Shown: positions 1-12,307 of the stretch, in pieces
Position numbering within the stretch: the stretch's first letter is position 1
How the letters are laid out: each line of letters begins with the position of its first letter
NCBI GenBank assembly: GCA_003342815.1
Contig: PTEX01000003.1
Span: 1,448,435 to 1,512,434 of the forward strand
Length of the DNA stretch: 64,000 nucleotides
Reading direction: 5' to 3'
Origin: Eudromia elegans
Lineage: Eukaryota; Chordata; Aves; Tinamiformes; Tinamidae
Notes under the pieces: model-generated
Seen by the model: the letters and a program-made list of their open reading frames with translations, nothing else
Told to the model about the DNA's origin: nothing
Database searches by the model: none
Program-made: the position numbers and the translations under genes

Positions 1-3000
1 TTTGCAAGTTTACAACTAATTCACTCAATGTAATAACTGCTGCTGTATTTATGAATTCCATTTTGGTCAGCATGTGACACACTGGAAAGTAACAGTTTCA
101 GTAATGCTACCCATTAATGTAAGTTCATTTCAAAGTCATCCTTCAGCGCTATGTAATCCATGTAGTTTCTGCTCTTATTTCATAGTAAGTATTTTTACTA
201 GGGAGAAATGCAAAGCAGCATGGCATACAAAATCTTACACAATCTCTCATAACCATACTGAAAATAAAGACTTTCACAGAATGTAACCTTGTGAGAAAAT
301 CTGTACCATTTCATATTTTTATTGAATAAAAATGTATGTTTATGGAGTTGCAAAAAAGAAAACATTAAAATGTATTTGATGTGGTGACAAAGGCACTTAG
401 GTATAGATCCAGTAATAGTTTTAGGTTCCTTCAGTGCAGTCATTATCATGTCAACACATTCCAGACAGAACAAAATCTAAACTGCAAAGCAAAGTGTAAA
501 ATCAAGGTAAAATCAAGGATAAAAAGAGGATCCTTCCATCCACCCAGGACCCAAAGCCTTGCATCTTTTCCGGGCATAATCTTTCCTAGAGATCTAGACA
601 AGAACTGAACAGGAATAAGATGAAAACTGTTCTCCCATTTCCTGGGAAGCTATGTGACCTGAAAGGCTTAAACTGGAGCTGCCTGATTAGTTACTCAGAG
701 GATGCCAGCTCTGGGCACACATTGAAAGGAAAAAACTGTAATTGCCTATGAAACTTTCCAATCCAAAAGGCAAGAACCCGCTAAGCTTTTGGAGCAGTTT
801 TGAAATTAAGCAAGTCTGTCTAAGGTCAGCCTTGGTCCATCAAAAACTTAGGAGTGACAGTATCTGTCTGGCAGGCACTTAACCTCAGCATATCAGTAGC
901 TGTTTAAAAATTCATTGGTCTTTCAGTCCAATGAAAGTTTTCCTTATTTAAAATAGTGCAGACAATTTTTTCAAAGTATCCATTTTTAATGGATATTGTT
1001 AACAGTACTATTGTTATTGCTCTATTTACTCTATTATTCCTATACATAAATGCAGATTTCCTTCATTGCTAAGGTCATATTTATTTTCTGAATCCAGTGG
1101 TCAGAATCCAAAGGCATACCCAAAAAGTGTAATCTTTCTATATTGCAAAACAAAGCTGTTGCCTGTGCATTAAACCACGTCCCAGTCACTGGGATCCATC
1201 TTTATGCAACCTCTACACTAACAATCTCTCCAGATGAAACCAGATGCAAAAGTAACTACTAAAAGGTACTCTGAGACTTCAATCACCATGGATTTAATCT
1301 CAAAATTTATGAAATATAGAGAAACCACCTTGGGTTTAGTGGAAAAATGGCAGAAATATAAAAAATCCCTAACAAACTTCTTAAGAATGAGTTTCATAAG
1401 ATAAAGTCTATTGAGCTTCTGCTGATACTGAAATACTTGTCTCTGTGACAAGTGATCTTTCACTTGCTTATTCTTGTGTCTTTGATTGATCTACTTAAAA
1501 TTCCAGAGATAAAAGAAGAAATCTGTGATTATCCTTCACCCACAGGAGCTGCAGAGAGAACAGTGGGCCAGCTCTTCAGTTACAAAAGTCACAGCAAAGA
1601 TCCGATGACTTTGAGCTTTCAGAAGATGACAGTAAAACAAAGTTATGTGGGAGGCTTGGCAAGGCACTTGGTAGCAATCCATGCACCTCACACAGGCCAA
1701 AACTCTGTAATCAATAGGCGTAGTGATTTAGGAATTCCTATAAATCCCAAACAGACTCTAAAGGTGCTAACCCTGATTGAATGACCAAGAAGAAGGAGCA
1801 GATGATATTGTAACTCCTCACTTGAGGTCCATTTCTCTCTAGTACGGGTCTGTCTTTGGTTGCCCAAGTGTTAGAAATTCAATATTCTCTCAAGAGCAGT
1901 GAACATTCTAAAAATTACTGTGATTTCTTCGATCAAAAAAGTATAATTTATCTTCCAATATGAAAAATAGTCTATGTCCTGGAAACAAGGTTAGAGAAGG
2001 AAAGCAGTAGTATTTTATTGTAGAAAGAAAATGTAAGCACTGAAAACAGGCTGTAAGTGCAACTTGACCAAGGAGATGCTACTGAGCAGAGCCGTTAATT
2101 ATAGCAGTAGTAAAAATAGGCTAACCATTGGAATCTGCTTGCAGCTATAAATATTAAGCCATTATCATAGCATCAAAGGCTCTATAACTACAGCAAGCCT
2201 CTTAAATCAATGTACAGAGCGCAAAGAACCTGATAATCAGTATAGAGATAATCAGAGATAAGCATCCGGGAGCTGTGGACACTTAGAAGATGGGCATGCG
2301 ACAAATGAATCTGCAAGGCCACCACCTTCCTCATTTCATCAGTGGTTTTCATTAAAAACTGCGACAAACAAAAATTAAGAGGTCCACATGGCACACTAAA
2401 TACAGCTTCTTCTGAGCTATAGCTTTAATTTTCTCTGTTTTAAGAGAGAGTATTAACACACTTGATCAAAAGCAGTCATCCCACAATAGCGTTGTTCTGT
2501 GCTCATCTTTTTCTATCTGCACTAAATATTAACAAGTTGTTATCAATTTCTGCAGGTTTTAGGCCTTAAATTGCAGTAAATCGCAAACATTCTAATATGG
2601 TATCCAAATCAACACCGCTAAAAAAGTATCAAAATACCCCAGAAAAGTACCAGTGACATTTCTAATTCAGATCTTTTATTTCATGACTAACTGGAGAGAA
2701 ATTCTTTGTTTAAAAACTGTTCTAGTTTTGTATTAGAATTGCTGCTCATCCCAGAGAAAATAATTGACTAGCTTCAGACACTGATGCTAAATGGCATTTT
2801 CTCCACTTCAACATCTGTACTTGACAAAGGCATCAAGCTTTTTATTTATTGCCTATTTAATTTTGCACACTAACTGTGGTTGGCCTTAGAGCAAGTACTA
2901 ATTAAAAACTTATATAATCAAATTGCCAGAAATTCTTAGCATATGAAGATTTCATACATGGACATGTTAGGGAAAATCAGTTCAGCTCTTTTATACAAAT

Positions 3001-6000
3001 GTGCTCAGCTTCTATGGGAATTTGAACCTCTTTGGATGCCCTGTGAAAAAGTGCTGACAGTAAAAAAACACTAAATTTAAAACATCAAAACACTCTTTCA
3101 AATGAAAGTTCATTATGCACATTTCGTTTCTGCATCAAAATATTATTCTGCATATAAAAGAATAAATATACACCAAAAAAACAAAAAGCACAATTACTAC
3201 ACAGTAAATGTTTATTCTTCTTTAGGCAAATATATGTATTTATAGTGACTCTGATAGTGGCCTGAAGACACTACTGAAACCAACGCAGATGCAAATAGAA
3301 AATAACATATTTTATCAGAGCTAGAAACCTCTGCAGCAGAACCAGCCTGCGTAAATGGTCTTACTGGAGTTGACTTAGCTGTCCTGCAGGTGCTTATGCC
3401 TGGCACATTCCTTGGAGAAACAAACAAAATTTTCTGCTCTGTTACTGGAATAAGCTCTGAACTTTAAGGGAAGCCTACATTACTCAGTATGGCTAACTGG
3501 ACTGTTGTTTCGCTGAACATTTTAATGTGGGAGACGGTTCATTTTTCCAGTCTAACTTCACAGGTTCTGACTAATTTGGGAGTACTCTCCAAATGGCTCA
3601 GTTCTACCTACATGAGACCAAGACTTCCAAACAATATCTTATACTATCTTTGCTGGTGTAATTTTGGAAATATTGAAAGATGTATAACATAACTTGAAAG
3701 TAAATCTGAGATCATCTTTGGTAGATACTGGAGAAAGTATAAATAATATCCCCTTATATGCGGGAGGCTCTCCCACCAAAGCTTGGAATTTTCTTACCCT
3801 CCTGGCTGACATTGTTGCTAATGATTATTATTGAAAGTGTTTTCATACAAAAGTAAGTGTTCTCACCATGCTGAAATAATCTTTAAAATCAAAAAACCTT
3901 ACACTGTCTACCCAGGCATCAATCATTTTAAATCCCCGATGCCATATATAGGATATGTATGATTTGGAGGATAACAGAATAATATAACTAGCAATTTAAT
4001 TCCTCATTGGCGTAATGCTTTAGCTCCAGAGTATAATCTAAACAAGGTGGAATCTGTATCTCAGGAGGAGACATTTGTCACCATTATGCCAAATCTTTTT
4101 CATCTGCTAAGATATAGTACCAACAGAGTCTTCCTCACTATGGGTTAAGTTGTTACAAGCACTTAAGAAACTTTCCTTCTAGGAATATCTAGGAACTCAG
4201 GTTGCACATCTGAGGTATTTGGAAAGTTAAATGGTTTCTGATTTATGCCATTTATGCAGATCAAGAGCTGAGTCATTATTAGAACTCAGTTATTCTGAAG
4301 AACATTCACTTACAGGAAGAAATTTTGAGCGGCTAGATAGAGCAATTTCTGACAGGCATATACCTAAATTTACTTGGCAATATAATTTATGCTTCATTAA
4401 AATTCTAAATCATTAAAATCTAAGTCTAATTCTTTAAAAATCCTTAAAAAAAAAAATCCCAAATTTCCAGAGCAGAAGCAATAATACTCTCTGTTTTCTC
4501 TTTATCTTTTCTGTAGAGTACTAAGGAGTATCACTGTGAACTAAGTTTTTGTAGAGAGTGTTTCTTCCTCAGGACTTCTCACTCGTAAGTTTGTAACACC
4601 CCACAGAGGCTTTCTCTTTTGATGAGAAGCATCTATTAAGAGAGTCTTTGATGGGAGGGCAACTTCTCTACATTTTTCCATCACTTTTTAGATGCTCCAT
4701 CACTCTGTAGATGTTAGGACTGTGGCTGAACATGAACTAACTTGCTGAGTTCATATATACTTAATTTGAAGATGAGAATGCTACCAATAATTATTGACCT
4801 GCAAACACAATTTTAGAAGTGATACACCTTATATTTAAAAATATCAATCCCTTCAAAAATTGTATTCATCAAGACAATTTGGTTGTTTGAAGAAAAAGAT
4901 ATTCTGTCAATTGAGGAAAGCATATTAAACAAATACTGTTGAAAATAATACCAGTATTGCTGAACCCTACTTCCAGTACTTTGAAAATAACAGTACAGGA
5001 AAAAGTTCAAATAATCGTAACAAAAATGCCCCTGTTAAGAACTTTTGGCAACAAGCTGTAAATAAAATACACATCTCTTCTGTCTATAAGGAATCACAAG
5101 GAGTAACGTTTACCTTGATTTCAGCAATCAGAACTATTTTAATACTTGAATCTCACTTTAATTTTTTAGAGAATTTACAAGATACATAGACACTAACCTG
5201 ACTTTTAACGCAAAGAAGAGCACCCTAAAACTTTATTAGAACAGAGCCACGTACATCAGCACATAACCAAACAAAAAACTGATGAATGTTCATATTGGTT
5301 GTTACTGGGCCTTGGGGGCAGTAAGACTCCCATTCTAGTGCTCAGTGATAATTCAGAATGAAATTCTTTCCTTTATTTTGGCAGGGACAGAACACATCCA
5401 TTCTACAAACTAGTGCTGTAGCATGACTTTCAATACGCAGCTGATATCAAGCAGTACTCAAAACATTTGTGTGTTCCGTGTCTGCTTTGAACAGCAAACA
5501 TCAAGAGGATCCAGGTATAAAAATTCAGATCATGTTATCAGAGAGTGCAGAAAGGGCCTTTGTTTCCTCTGCAGGAAAGGGTGAAACATGGCAGGGAAAG
5601 AATTCTTTCGAACAAAAGGAATCTTTAAGTGTTGCAAGAAATGAAGGAAAAAAATAAATAACTGCTGATTGTTATTATTTCTTTCTAATCTACATAGCTC
5701 TAGACACCTGCTGAGTAAATATCTTATTTGTATTCTCATTTTGCTCCTAAAAGACCTTGCTGTATTTTAAACAATGAGAAAAACTCATCACTACAAATAT
5801 TTTCCTTCTCAAGGCTGGCAGACTGCAATCTTTTGCTCTCAAAAGCACTTCTCTGCAGAGATTTGTAATGCAGCTTATGCAGAATTCGGTGCCTAACATT
5901 CTTCCAGGATTCATCTGTTCAAACACATCTCAGATTACAAAGATATCTCATAAAATGACATAGTATGGATGAGATATTGGTATTGATCGAATTAAGAAAC

Positions 6001-6352
6001 ATTAAATACTACAAATAACTGATATTCTTATGGTTTTAAGATGTTTTCTCAAGAGATGTCCTTGCTTGCTCAAAGACGTCCTAATGCATGTTGACAATGT
6101 ATGTTGCCCAGGTGATGCAGTTCGAAATACAAAACGATCAAGTACTTGGGAAGATATGGGTTTGGAAATGATACTATATATTTGTTGAACTTGGCTAACT
6201 GTAGTGTCTATTCAACCTTGCTCCACAGAAAGGAAAGAAAAAAAAAGAAGATTCAATTGTATTTAGCAATATGATAATTTGGTGTTTTGTAAACTGTTCA
6301 GAAATTTTTCTAAAGTCAATATAGACACATTGAATATGCTTCTAGGAGCATA

Positions 6353-6890
6353 TTCATGAGGGCACATTGCTGTCTCACGGTTAAAGTGTTGTCAACCAGG
6401 ACTCCCAGATCCCTCTCCACGGAGCTGGTTTCCAGCAGGTCAGCCCCCTCTACTGATCCCTGGGGTTATTCCTGCCCAGGTGCAGGACCCTGCCCTTGTC
6501 CTTGTGGAATCTCAGGAAGTTCCTCTCTGCCCAACTCTCCATCCTGTCCAAGTCCCTCTGGATGGCAGCACAGCCCTCTGGAGCGCTGGCCACTCCACCC
6601 AGTTTGGTGTCATCCACAAACTTGCTCAGGGTGCCCTCTGTGCCCTCATCTAAGTCATTGATGAACAAGTTGAACAGCACTGGGCCCAGCACTGAGCCCT
6701 GGGGGACACCACTGGCCACAGGCCTCCAACCAGACTCAGCCCCATGTACCATGACCCTCTGGGCTCTGCCATTCAGCCATTTCTCAATCCACCTCACGGT
6801 CCACTCATCTAACCCAGGCTTCCTGAGCTTCCCAAGAGGATGTTATGGGAGATGGTGTTGAAAACCTTGCTGAAGTCAAGGTAGACAACA
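6353..6890 (-). mobile_element. CR1 LINE fragment, internal reverse-transcriptase region, decayed
   Basis: The minus-strand translation (6450-6797) gives CR1 reverse-transcriptase peptides such as [20 protein letters not shown], and a catalytic box that reads FVDD where CR1 normally has FADD. The piece is cut at both ends: the endonuclease, the RT fingers, the 3' UTR and the octamer tail are missing. Relative to the copy at 10.8-12.3 kb, the reading frame shifts near 6830-6850 and ends at a TAG after NNPRDQ, so it is not functional. It is clearly diverged from the 10.8-kb copy and probably belongs to another CR1 subfamily. It is in sense orientation to RIMS2. Confidence 0.93.
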
Positions 6891-8738
6891 GACCAAACAA
6901 GAACAACTCCAAATAACTGCTGCTCTTTACGAAAGGATTCTGGACTTCAGTTTGTATGTGCAATACTTTGAATAAGCAAGAATTTTGTGGGAAATATCAT
7001 AGAGAACATTTGACATGTTAGCAAATATATTTGATATGATACAGCATTTATATACCAGAAAGATAAGGTGCGAAATGAAGTGTCATGTGAAATAATATCT
7101 GAAAACACCAAATGAAAGAACTGGGATAAGTAAGAAAGAAAATAACAATAGACAAATAGCTGAAGTATTACTCAGTGCAGAGAAGGCAAACATTTAAATC
7201 AATAAAATGCTCTGATGAGTTTGCAAAATGGATAGAATGTTAACTATGAACCTGTGAATGGATATCGAAACAATAAAGTTAAATCACGGAAAGTAGACAC
7301 AGTGACAGTAGCATAAAAAAGAACGGCAAAAAAAAAAATTTCTTTTCAAAATTGAAAGAATAGCAGTTTGTCCCACCCACACACAACCAACCTGAATTAA
7401 ACTGTAACTAAGGCATTAGAATTGTCAGCATAAACCCAAAAACTAAAAAGTGACAAAGAAACGTATTTAGGTACATTACAAACTCAGGTAAGGGGAGTAG
7501 ACTCATTCACAGAGCTGTAAGGCTCACAGATCTTACAAGTAGCTGTCAAAACAGGAGTTAAAGAATTTATTTCCTGTAACAACGTATCTAGCAAAAGGCA
7601 GATTTTAATGATTATTTTTGTAGTCTTTATATAATCACTTAAAAATAAGTAAACAGATGAAAATTAATTTTCAAGCAGCCCTTTCAGGGGAGAAAAATGG
7701 TAAAAAAGATATTTCAATAATCTAGTAGGATATATTCAGCATACTGCAGATTAAGTTACATTAGGAAAAACAGATGTTATAGGGTCTAAAAAGAAGAAAT
7801 TCAGAAGTGAGGTAAAATCTTTATTTAAAAATCAATCTTCAAAGAGAACACAGGAACAGTTTAAAAGGCTAATGGGTTTCAAACACAGTAAGAAGGAACT
7901 GAAATCATAAAATCGTAAATCTAGTTGTTTTGCAGGAATCCCACTTATGCTCAAATACCTGGTAAAGCTGCTGCAAAAGCTTTTTCAAGGACAACACAAA
8001 GAATTTGGTTTCAAAATGTCACCACAATAAATACTTTAGATGAATATCCATCAAATTCTCTCTCTTTTTTTTCCTCTCCTTTTTTATGAAAGGTTCAGTT
8101 GGTGCACTTTTAATTAGTGTGTGCAACAGGACTACACGAGCCCTTCCCTTTGGGAAGACAGGAAACCTGAAAGCCTGGCTGATTAAGGAGTATATCCTGA
8201 AACCTAAGCAATCCCAGACTGAGAGAAGAGAAATAACAAAGGGACTACTAAGAGTCACAGTCTCTCTGATCCCAGCCTTCATGCCACACTTGCTATGTCT
8301 CCTTTCTGCCTTCTGACTGCAGTAAAACAACCAGGCCATGTATATATGAGAATGCGCTACATTCTCCTAAATATCTCTTAATTAAGGTATTAATCTGAAT
8401 AATCTGACCCTGTTAGTGTCTGCAGACAAAGGAAAACAGATTATTTAGTGGTTTTGCAGCCCCAGCACTCATTTATTTTCTGGTAAAACTGTTAAAACCT
8501 TAATATATAGCAAAATTTGATTAACAGAAATATGAATGTTTTTGCCAAAAGAAAAAAAATTGAGACAAGGTAACTTTCACCATGGAATATCTACAAGGCT
8601 AGATTTTGCCTAATAGGAATGTTGGTAATTTGGGCTTCAAAATGAATGCAGATACAGTAATGGGCGACTTATTCTCAATAAATGTGTTAACTTAATGATT
8701 TCTTTGTACCACAAAGTGTGTTTAATATCGTGTTAGTC

Positions 8739-8761
8739 AAAAAAAAAAAAAAAAAAAAAAA
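8739..8761 (+). repeat. A-tract of about 23 bases
   Basis: Homopolymer A run in the RIMS2 intron. No retrocopy sequence is recognisable upstream of it, so it is called a simple repeat and not a poly(A) tail. Confidence 0.9.
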
Positions 8762-9544
8762 GTGCTGGTTGACAAAGTTTACATATTGATTAATTAAAAA
8801 AAATTAAAAATCCACTCTCCCAATAAGCACAAGACTTACAGAAAGGCAAGAGAAACATAGGAGGGCTATGATATAGGAATGTATTTTTGACATCCCTCTT
8901 GACCGCTGCCTGCCGCTGCATAGACCAAGCAGCGTACATTGCTCCACGGATGCTGAGGAAGATACTTAAATCACTGTATAGGTATGTTAGGAAAGAGTGA
9001 CCTAGAGACAACAGCAGCAGTGTCAGGCAGGCTGCTCAGATGGGGTGACAGACCTCGGGATAACAGGAGGCTACATCAGCCCACACTGAGCCCGTTCCCA
9101 ACACCAGGCTGGCACCAGTGACTACTGGGATGGGTTTAAAGGTGACATATGATGCTGTGATTTTAATGACTTTGGCCATGATTACAGTGTACTCTTCTCT
9201 CTTGGAAGAAAAGTATGAAAAGAAGAAATATGAAATCTAACATGAAGCTGTTAAATATTCATTCAACTCCTAATTTAAATGTATATCTACCAATTAATAT
9301 AAAAAACACTTTTATGCTATTTCTATCCTTATATAAAACCAACGAGGACATTCACATATTTTGCTGTGTGTTTTCTTGTGGTTAAACATGCATTATCAAT
9401 CATATTTATATTACATTTGTCAGAAAAATATGCACCTAGATTCCATTTCTCTTTATCACAAAAATATTCCTAAATTCTTAATAATAATTTATAAATAAGA
9501 AATAGGTCTACTGATTCCAGAAGAGTAAATTTAGAAAGTAGTAC

Positions 9545-9613
9545 CTGAAACAACACCAATTCCATCATCACAGTCGTAGTCAGAGACTTCACTGTCGCTG
9601 ATTCTTTTGGATC
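9545..9613 (-). CDS. RIMS2: RIM2 exon, linker after C2A (69 nt, phase 1-1)
   Basis: Encodes (R)SKRISDSEVSDYDCDD followed by GIGVVS: a basic patch and then an acidic Ser/Asp-rich stretch in the linker between C2A and C2B. The acceptor is ttgtcag before GATCC and the donor is CAG/gtacta. The first two bases complete an AGA arginine codon begun by the last base of exon 21625-21778, and the exon ends with the first base of a split codon. It is exactly 23 codons long and has the same phase at both ends, so it could be skipped without changing frame. Use as a cassette exon is inferred, not seen. The SDSE segment resembles a casein-kinase-type site, again an inference. Confidence 0.95.
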
Positions 9614-10797
9614 CTGACAAAGAAAAAATCAAAAATATATCATTGTTATTTACTTGTAAGTCAAAACTACTCTTGGGCAATAATACATAAAGGTATGGGA
9701 AGGATTTCATACTAGAAAATGAAGCATTAGTACATAAATATAAGGGAATTTACTGTTACATTATTGCCAGCATACCAACCAATTTCACCTAAATGTCTAT
9801 GTGTTATATTGTACAACATAGTGAAATACAACTCTACTTGGTGAAATACTGGTTGGTGAAATACAAGTCTTTTATGAAATATTTGCATATGCTTTGCAGA
9901 ATTCCATACACAAATATATATTATACTATTCATCTTCCGGGTGTTCATGTATTACACACATACCCCCAAAATCTGTGAACACCAGAAAAATGAATTAGCA
10001 TGATCTTGTTGAAAAGATGTCATAGCTTCTCCAGCATTATTGGGAACAGGCAGTTCACACACATAAATGTCCCAAAACAAAATCTCTCTGGGTTATTTCT
10101 GAAGAAACAAGCTACTAAATGCTACTACAGTGCATCTGTTAAAATAGCCAGAGCTTAGTTGGCAAAAGTAGATTCCAAGTCCACAATTAGAGCTTAAATG
10201 TAGGGCACACAGGACAAATATATGTGTGAGTCTGTGTGTGACTTAATTTTATTTATCTCTGTCCTGGGCGTCTTTTAAACAGCAAATGTATTTGATTGCT
10301 GATGTGATAATTACTCATTTGCTTGTTTTATACTGTGAAAAACTCTAGATTTCAGCAACATGGAAGGTCCGTTCTAATTTTCTGGCCAGCTAAAAATAGG
10401 TAACTAGTAGCTAGGTGATTTAATATAATTGTCACCACACCTTCAATCATGTGCAAGGTTTTTGTTAGTTACCATAGGGACAATTTATGCTTCTGAAAAA
10501 CACATCAAAAAAAAAAGATAAAAGCTGTGAGTGAACCTAAAGTAGCGCAAGACAAAGCAGGGGGATGGTTGTGCCTTGGGTGACTGGCACAGAAGGAGTC
10601 CCAGCCTATAACTTGTGGGGGCTTTTTTCTTTAAATGCTAGCTCCTGGGTAAAAATGCGAAATTACAAGTAAATGACTAAAATCAGCACTAGAGAAGACC
10701 TAGATAATGACAACAAGAGAAAAGGAAAAGACTTCATCTTCTTAACAGATTTTCTGAGAATGAGGAGAAGAAATTAAGCCTGACTTCAAGACAATAT

Positions 10798-12281
10798 TCA
10801 TAGAATCATAGAATCATAGAATGGCTAGGGTTGGAAGGGACCTGTAGAGGTCATCTAGTCCAACCCCCCTGCACACGCAGGGTCCCCTAGAGCATGTGGC
10901 ACAGGGTGATGTCCAGGCGGGTTTTGAAGATCTCCAGAGAAGGAGACTCCACCACCTCTCTGGGCAGCCTGTTCCGGTGCTCTGTCACCCTCAATGTTAA
11001 GAAATTCTTCCTCAAGTTCCTGTGGAACTTTTGGTGCCTCAATTTGTGGCCGTTTCCCCTAGTTCTATCACTGGCCACCACTGAGAAGAGGCCAGCCCCC
11101 TCCTCCTCACTCCCTGTCTTGAGATATTTATATACATTGATCAGATCCCCTCTCAGTCTTCTCTTCTCCAGGCTGAAGAGGCCCAGCTCTCGCAGCCTTT
11201 CCTCATAGGGCAGATGTTCCAGGCCCCTAATCATCTTTGTGGCCCTGCGCTGGACTCTCTCTAGCAGCTCCACGTCCCTCCTGCACTGGGGAGCCCAGAA
11301 CTGCACACAGTACTCGAGGTGCGGCCTCACCAGGGCTAAGTAGAGGGGCAGAATCACCTCCCTCGGCCTGCTGGAGACGCTCTGCTTAATGCACCCCAAG
11401 ATCCCATTGGCCTTCTTGGCCACGAGGGCACACTGCTGCCTCATGGTCAACTTGTCGTCCACCATGACGCCCAGGTCCCTCTCTGCGGGGCTGCTCTCCA
11501 GGAGGTCGGTCCCCAGCCTGTAGGCATGTCTAGGGTTATTCCTCCCCAGGTGCAGGACCCTACACTTGCCCTTGTTGAACTTCATGAGGTTACTCGCCGC
11601 CCAGCTGTCCAGCCTGTCCAGGTCCCTCTGGATGGCAGCGCAGCCCTCAGGGCTGTCAGCTATTCCTCCCAGCTTAGTATCATCAGCAAACTTGCTGAGG
11701 GAGCACTCCATCCCTTCATCTAGGTCGTTAATGAATAAATTGAACAGGACCGGACCAAGGACTGACCCCTGGGGGACACCACTATCCACAGGCCTCCAGC
11801 TGGACTCGGCACCGCCGATTACTACTCTCTGGGCCCTGTCATTTAGCCAGTTCCTAATCCACCTCACTGTCCACTCATCTAACCCACTCTTCTGGAGCTT
11901 GCCCAGGAGGATGCCGTGAGGGACGGTGTCAAAAGCCTTACTGAAGTCCAGATAGATCACATCCACCGCTCTGCCCTCATCTATCCATCTAGTCACCCCA
12001 TCATAGAAGGCTATCAGGTTAGTCAAGCATGACCTCCCCTTGGTGAACCCATGCTGGCTACTCCTGAGCACCTTCTTCTCTTTCATGTGCCTGGAAACAG
12101 CAGTCAGGATGACCTGCTCCATCACCTTCCCAGGGACAGAGGTCAGGCTCACTGGCCTGTAGTTGCCCGNCTCCTCCTTCTTGCCTTTTTGGAAGACCGG
12201 GGTGACATTGGCTTTCCTCCAGTCCTCCGNCACCTCCNNNGTTCTCCAGGACCTTTCAAAGATGATGGAGAGCGGCTCGGC
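10798..12281 (-). mobile_element. CR1 LINE, 5'-truncated, with intact 3' end
   Basis: A non-LTR retrotransposon copy on the minus strand, sense to RIMS2. The 3' terminus is the CR1 octamer tail, three tandem copies that read TCATAGAA on the plus strand at 10798-10821. Next to it is the conserved 3' UTR segment that reads tggaagggacctgtagagg on the plus strand. The 5' part is lost: similarity ends near 12281, just upstream of the AEPLSIIF peptide, so the endonuclease and first ORF are absent. No target-site duplication was seen, as is usual for CR1. Five ambiguous bases (12170, 12230, 12238-12240) lie near its 5' end. Confidence 0.96.
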
Positions 12282-12302
12282 TACGCTTAAGTAACTGATC
12301 AC
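10887..12302 (-). pseudogene. CR1 ORF2 3' portion: reverse transcriptase and C-terminal domain (5'-truncated)
   Basis: A 471-codon open frame covering most of a LINE reverse transcriptase, the enzyme that copies element RNA into DNA at the target site. Blocks in order: [10 protein letters not shown] (residues 46-55), [16 protein letters not shown] (81-96), the first catalytic block [13 protein letters not shown] (about 115-127), [14 protein letters not shown] (174-187), the catalytic FADD box (205-208), then the thumb and the conserved C-terminal [12 protein letters not shown]. It ends at a normal stop. The first residues (MISYLSV) come from flanking DNA, so the Met is accidental. No endonuclease is present, so it cannot move itself. 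Four codons are unreadable because of N bases, so intactness there is unproven. Confidence 0.93.
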
Positions 12303-12307
12303 TTAAG
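12286..12307. repeat. Short inverted repeat at the CR1 5' junction
   Basis: CTTAAGT at 12286-12292 and ACTTAAG at 12301-12307 form a 7-bp stem around an 8-base spacer, immediately outside the point where CR1 similarity ends. It could be chance or a trace of the insertion junction. Confidence 0.4.

Larger units (their letters stand above)
1..9544 (-). other. RIMS2: RIMS2 intron downstream of the 69-nt exon (3' part of window)
   Basis: AT-rich intronic sequence. The donor is gtacta directly after exon 9545-9613. I looked for the next RIM2 exon, which should start by completing an Asp codon and continue with a YRH-like peptide, and did not find it, so the intron runs out of the window. Contents: a decayed CR1 fragment at 6353-6890 and an A-tract at about 8739-8761. 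The remainder holds only short open frames with no recognisable family. Confidence 0.8.

Noticed and set aside
1452..1784. Plus-strand open frame of 110 codons in the 3' intron
   Set aside because: No recognisable family, no splice context and ordinary intronic composition; within the length expected by chance in 64 kb.
5192..5200. Second possible recursive splice junction (CAG/gttagt on the gene strand)
   Set aside because: The donor is weaker and the upstream tract is short and interrupted; too common a pattern to report.
11526..12290. Plus-strand open frames across the CR1 copy
   Set aside because: Shadows of the minus-strand reverse transcriptase.
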